Assembly (NCBI GenBank): GCA_002297815.1
Contig: DBKH01000033.1
Location: forward strand, 1-6,421
Length of the DNA: 6,421 nucleotides
Source: Bacteroidales bacterium UBA755
Lineage (GTDB): Bacteria; Bacteroidota; Bacteroidia; Bacteroidales; UBA932
Direction: 5' to 3'
The translations under genes and the position numbers were made by a program. Of this stretch, positions 5,763 through 6,421 are shown in pieces (position 1 is the first letter of the stretch; each line of letters begins with the position of its first letter). The notes under the pieces are model-generated. The model did no database searches, was not told where the DNA came from, and worked only from the letters and a program-made list of their open reading frames with translations.

Positions 5763-6421
5763 TTATTCCTTTATGCAACGTGTAGGGAAAGCGTAACAGA
5801 GATTGAAGTTACCGCGTGCCAATGGATCCACCTTGATGGCGGAGATGTCATCGTAGTTGCCGCTGCCGATGGTGTTGACCTTGAACACGCCTCCTCTGAA
5901 ATTATAGGAGTCAGGCGCAGTTGCATAGTCAGGATCAATGTCTGAACACCAAACCACGGCTCTAGGCAGTAGTGTGCCAACACAATTTGCACAAGAGAAT
6001 TTGGTTGAGTTGGAGTTGAGCTCACCTGTGATGGTAAATCTCAGACCGTCATAGACACATCCTCTGAACTGAGCTTTCTTCCTGTTGCCAGCAGCGTACT
6101 TTTCGTTGGTACCTATGAGGTCGGAATTTTCATAGCTTGAATCCCAAAGTTCCTTGACATCGGTGGCAGCCTTGACTGCGGTCCATGCTTGGGCGCTAGC
6201 TACTTTGTAGCCGGCAGGGCATGGGTCGTAAGTGCTTTTCTTTCCACCGTTTTCCCAAAGAGCTTTGAAGTTGTCGGCACCGAAAGTAGTGGCGTCTGTG
6301 GTGAGCCAACTATAGCCGTGCTTTGCTCCGCGGGAGTACGTGTTGTTGTAGTAGATTGTCGGGTTTTTGATTGTGTTCTCCAGATTGTTAGCTTCAGTAT
6401 TCTTTACAATCTGAATCTCAA
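5763..6421 (-). CDS. FISUMP-domain protein, C-terminal part (5' end beyond window)
   Basis: The frame is open from the window edge (first full codon at 6419-6417) to TAA at 5765-5763, giving 218 residues. It is recognised by comparison with the downstream lipoprotein: NPTIYYNN (19-26), YSWLTTDATT (36-45), ALWENGG (53-59) and YDPCPAGYKV (64-73) line up with HPDVFYG, VDWLTDKAS, DLWGG and YDPCPEGWRI of that protein, and both proteins end in TRCIKE. The region is therefore the C-terminal half of a FISUMP domain, probably on another secreted or surface lipoprotein, though its signal peptide is not in view. The part between the shared motifs differs strongly and is richer in cysteine, including a CxxC (FSCANCVG, 141-148). 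Seven cysteines are visible in total. It is the first gene of the visible operon and is followed by its paralogue after 21 bases. No catalytic motif is seen; a binding or adhesion role is inferred. Confidence 0.85.
   Translation of the reverse strand, partial: EIQIVKNTEANNLENTIKNPTIYYNNTYSRGAKHGYSWLTTDATTFGADNFKALWENGGKKSTYDPCPAGYKVASAQAWTAVKAATDVKELWDSSYENSDLIGTNEKYAAGNRKKAQFRGCVYDGLRFTITGELNSNSTKFSCANCVGTLLPRAVVWCSDIDPDYATAPDSYNFRGGVFKVNTIGSGNYDDISAIKVDPLARGNFNLCYAFPTRCIKE

Overview
The window looks like chromosomal DNA of a Bacteroidota bacterium, most likely order Bacteroidales. The reasons are a SusC/RagA-type TonB-dependent receptor directly followed by a SusD-type lipoprotein, lipoproteins with short signal peptides ending in S-S-C, proteins with the Fibrobacter succinogenes major paralogous (FISUMP) domain, and start codons without a clear Shine-Dalgarno sequence. 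The genus cannot be fixed from this sequence.

All four genes lie on the minus strand, so transcription runs from high to low coordinates and they look like one operon. In transcription order: (1) 6421-5763, the C-terminal 218 residues of a FISUMP-domain protein whose start lies outside the window; (2) 5741-3648, a complete 697-residue lipoprotein with three Ig-like repeats, a fourth beta-rich module and a C-terminal FISUMP domain; (3) 3646-521, a complete 1041-residue SusC/RagA-like outer-membrane receptor; (4) 515-1, the N-terminal 171 residues of a SusD-like lipoprotein cut by the window edge. The gaps are 21, 1 and 5 bases. There is no non-coding stretch above 21 bases, no RNA gene, no mobile element, no CRISPR array and no recognisable promoter; the operon promoter must lie beyond 6421.

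By analogy with characterised SusCD/RagAB systems, SusC and SusD should form an outer-membrane transporter in which SusD acts as a surface lid that binds substrate and SusC imports it with energy from TonB. The two FISUMP proteins probably act at the cell surface as accessory binding or adhesion proteins. No glycoside hydrolase, peptidase, sigma/anti-sigma pair or hybrid two-component regulator is visible, so the substrate (glycan, peptide or other) is unknown.

The most unusual signals are a perfect 15-bp inverted repeat with a 5-base centre just after the susC-like signal-peptide codons, and the placing of two paralogous FISUMP proteins upstream of SusCD, tightly coupled to it.
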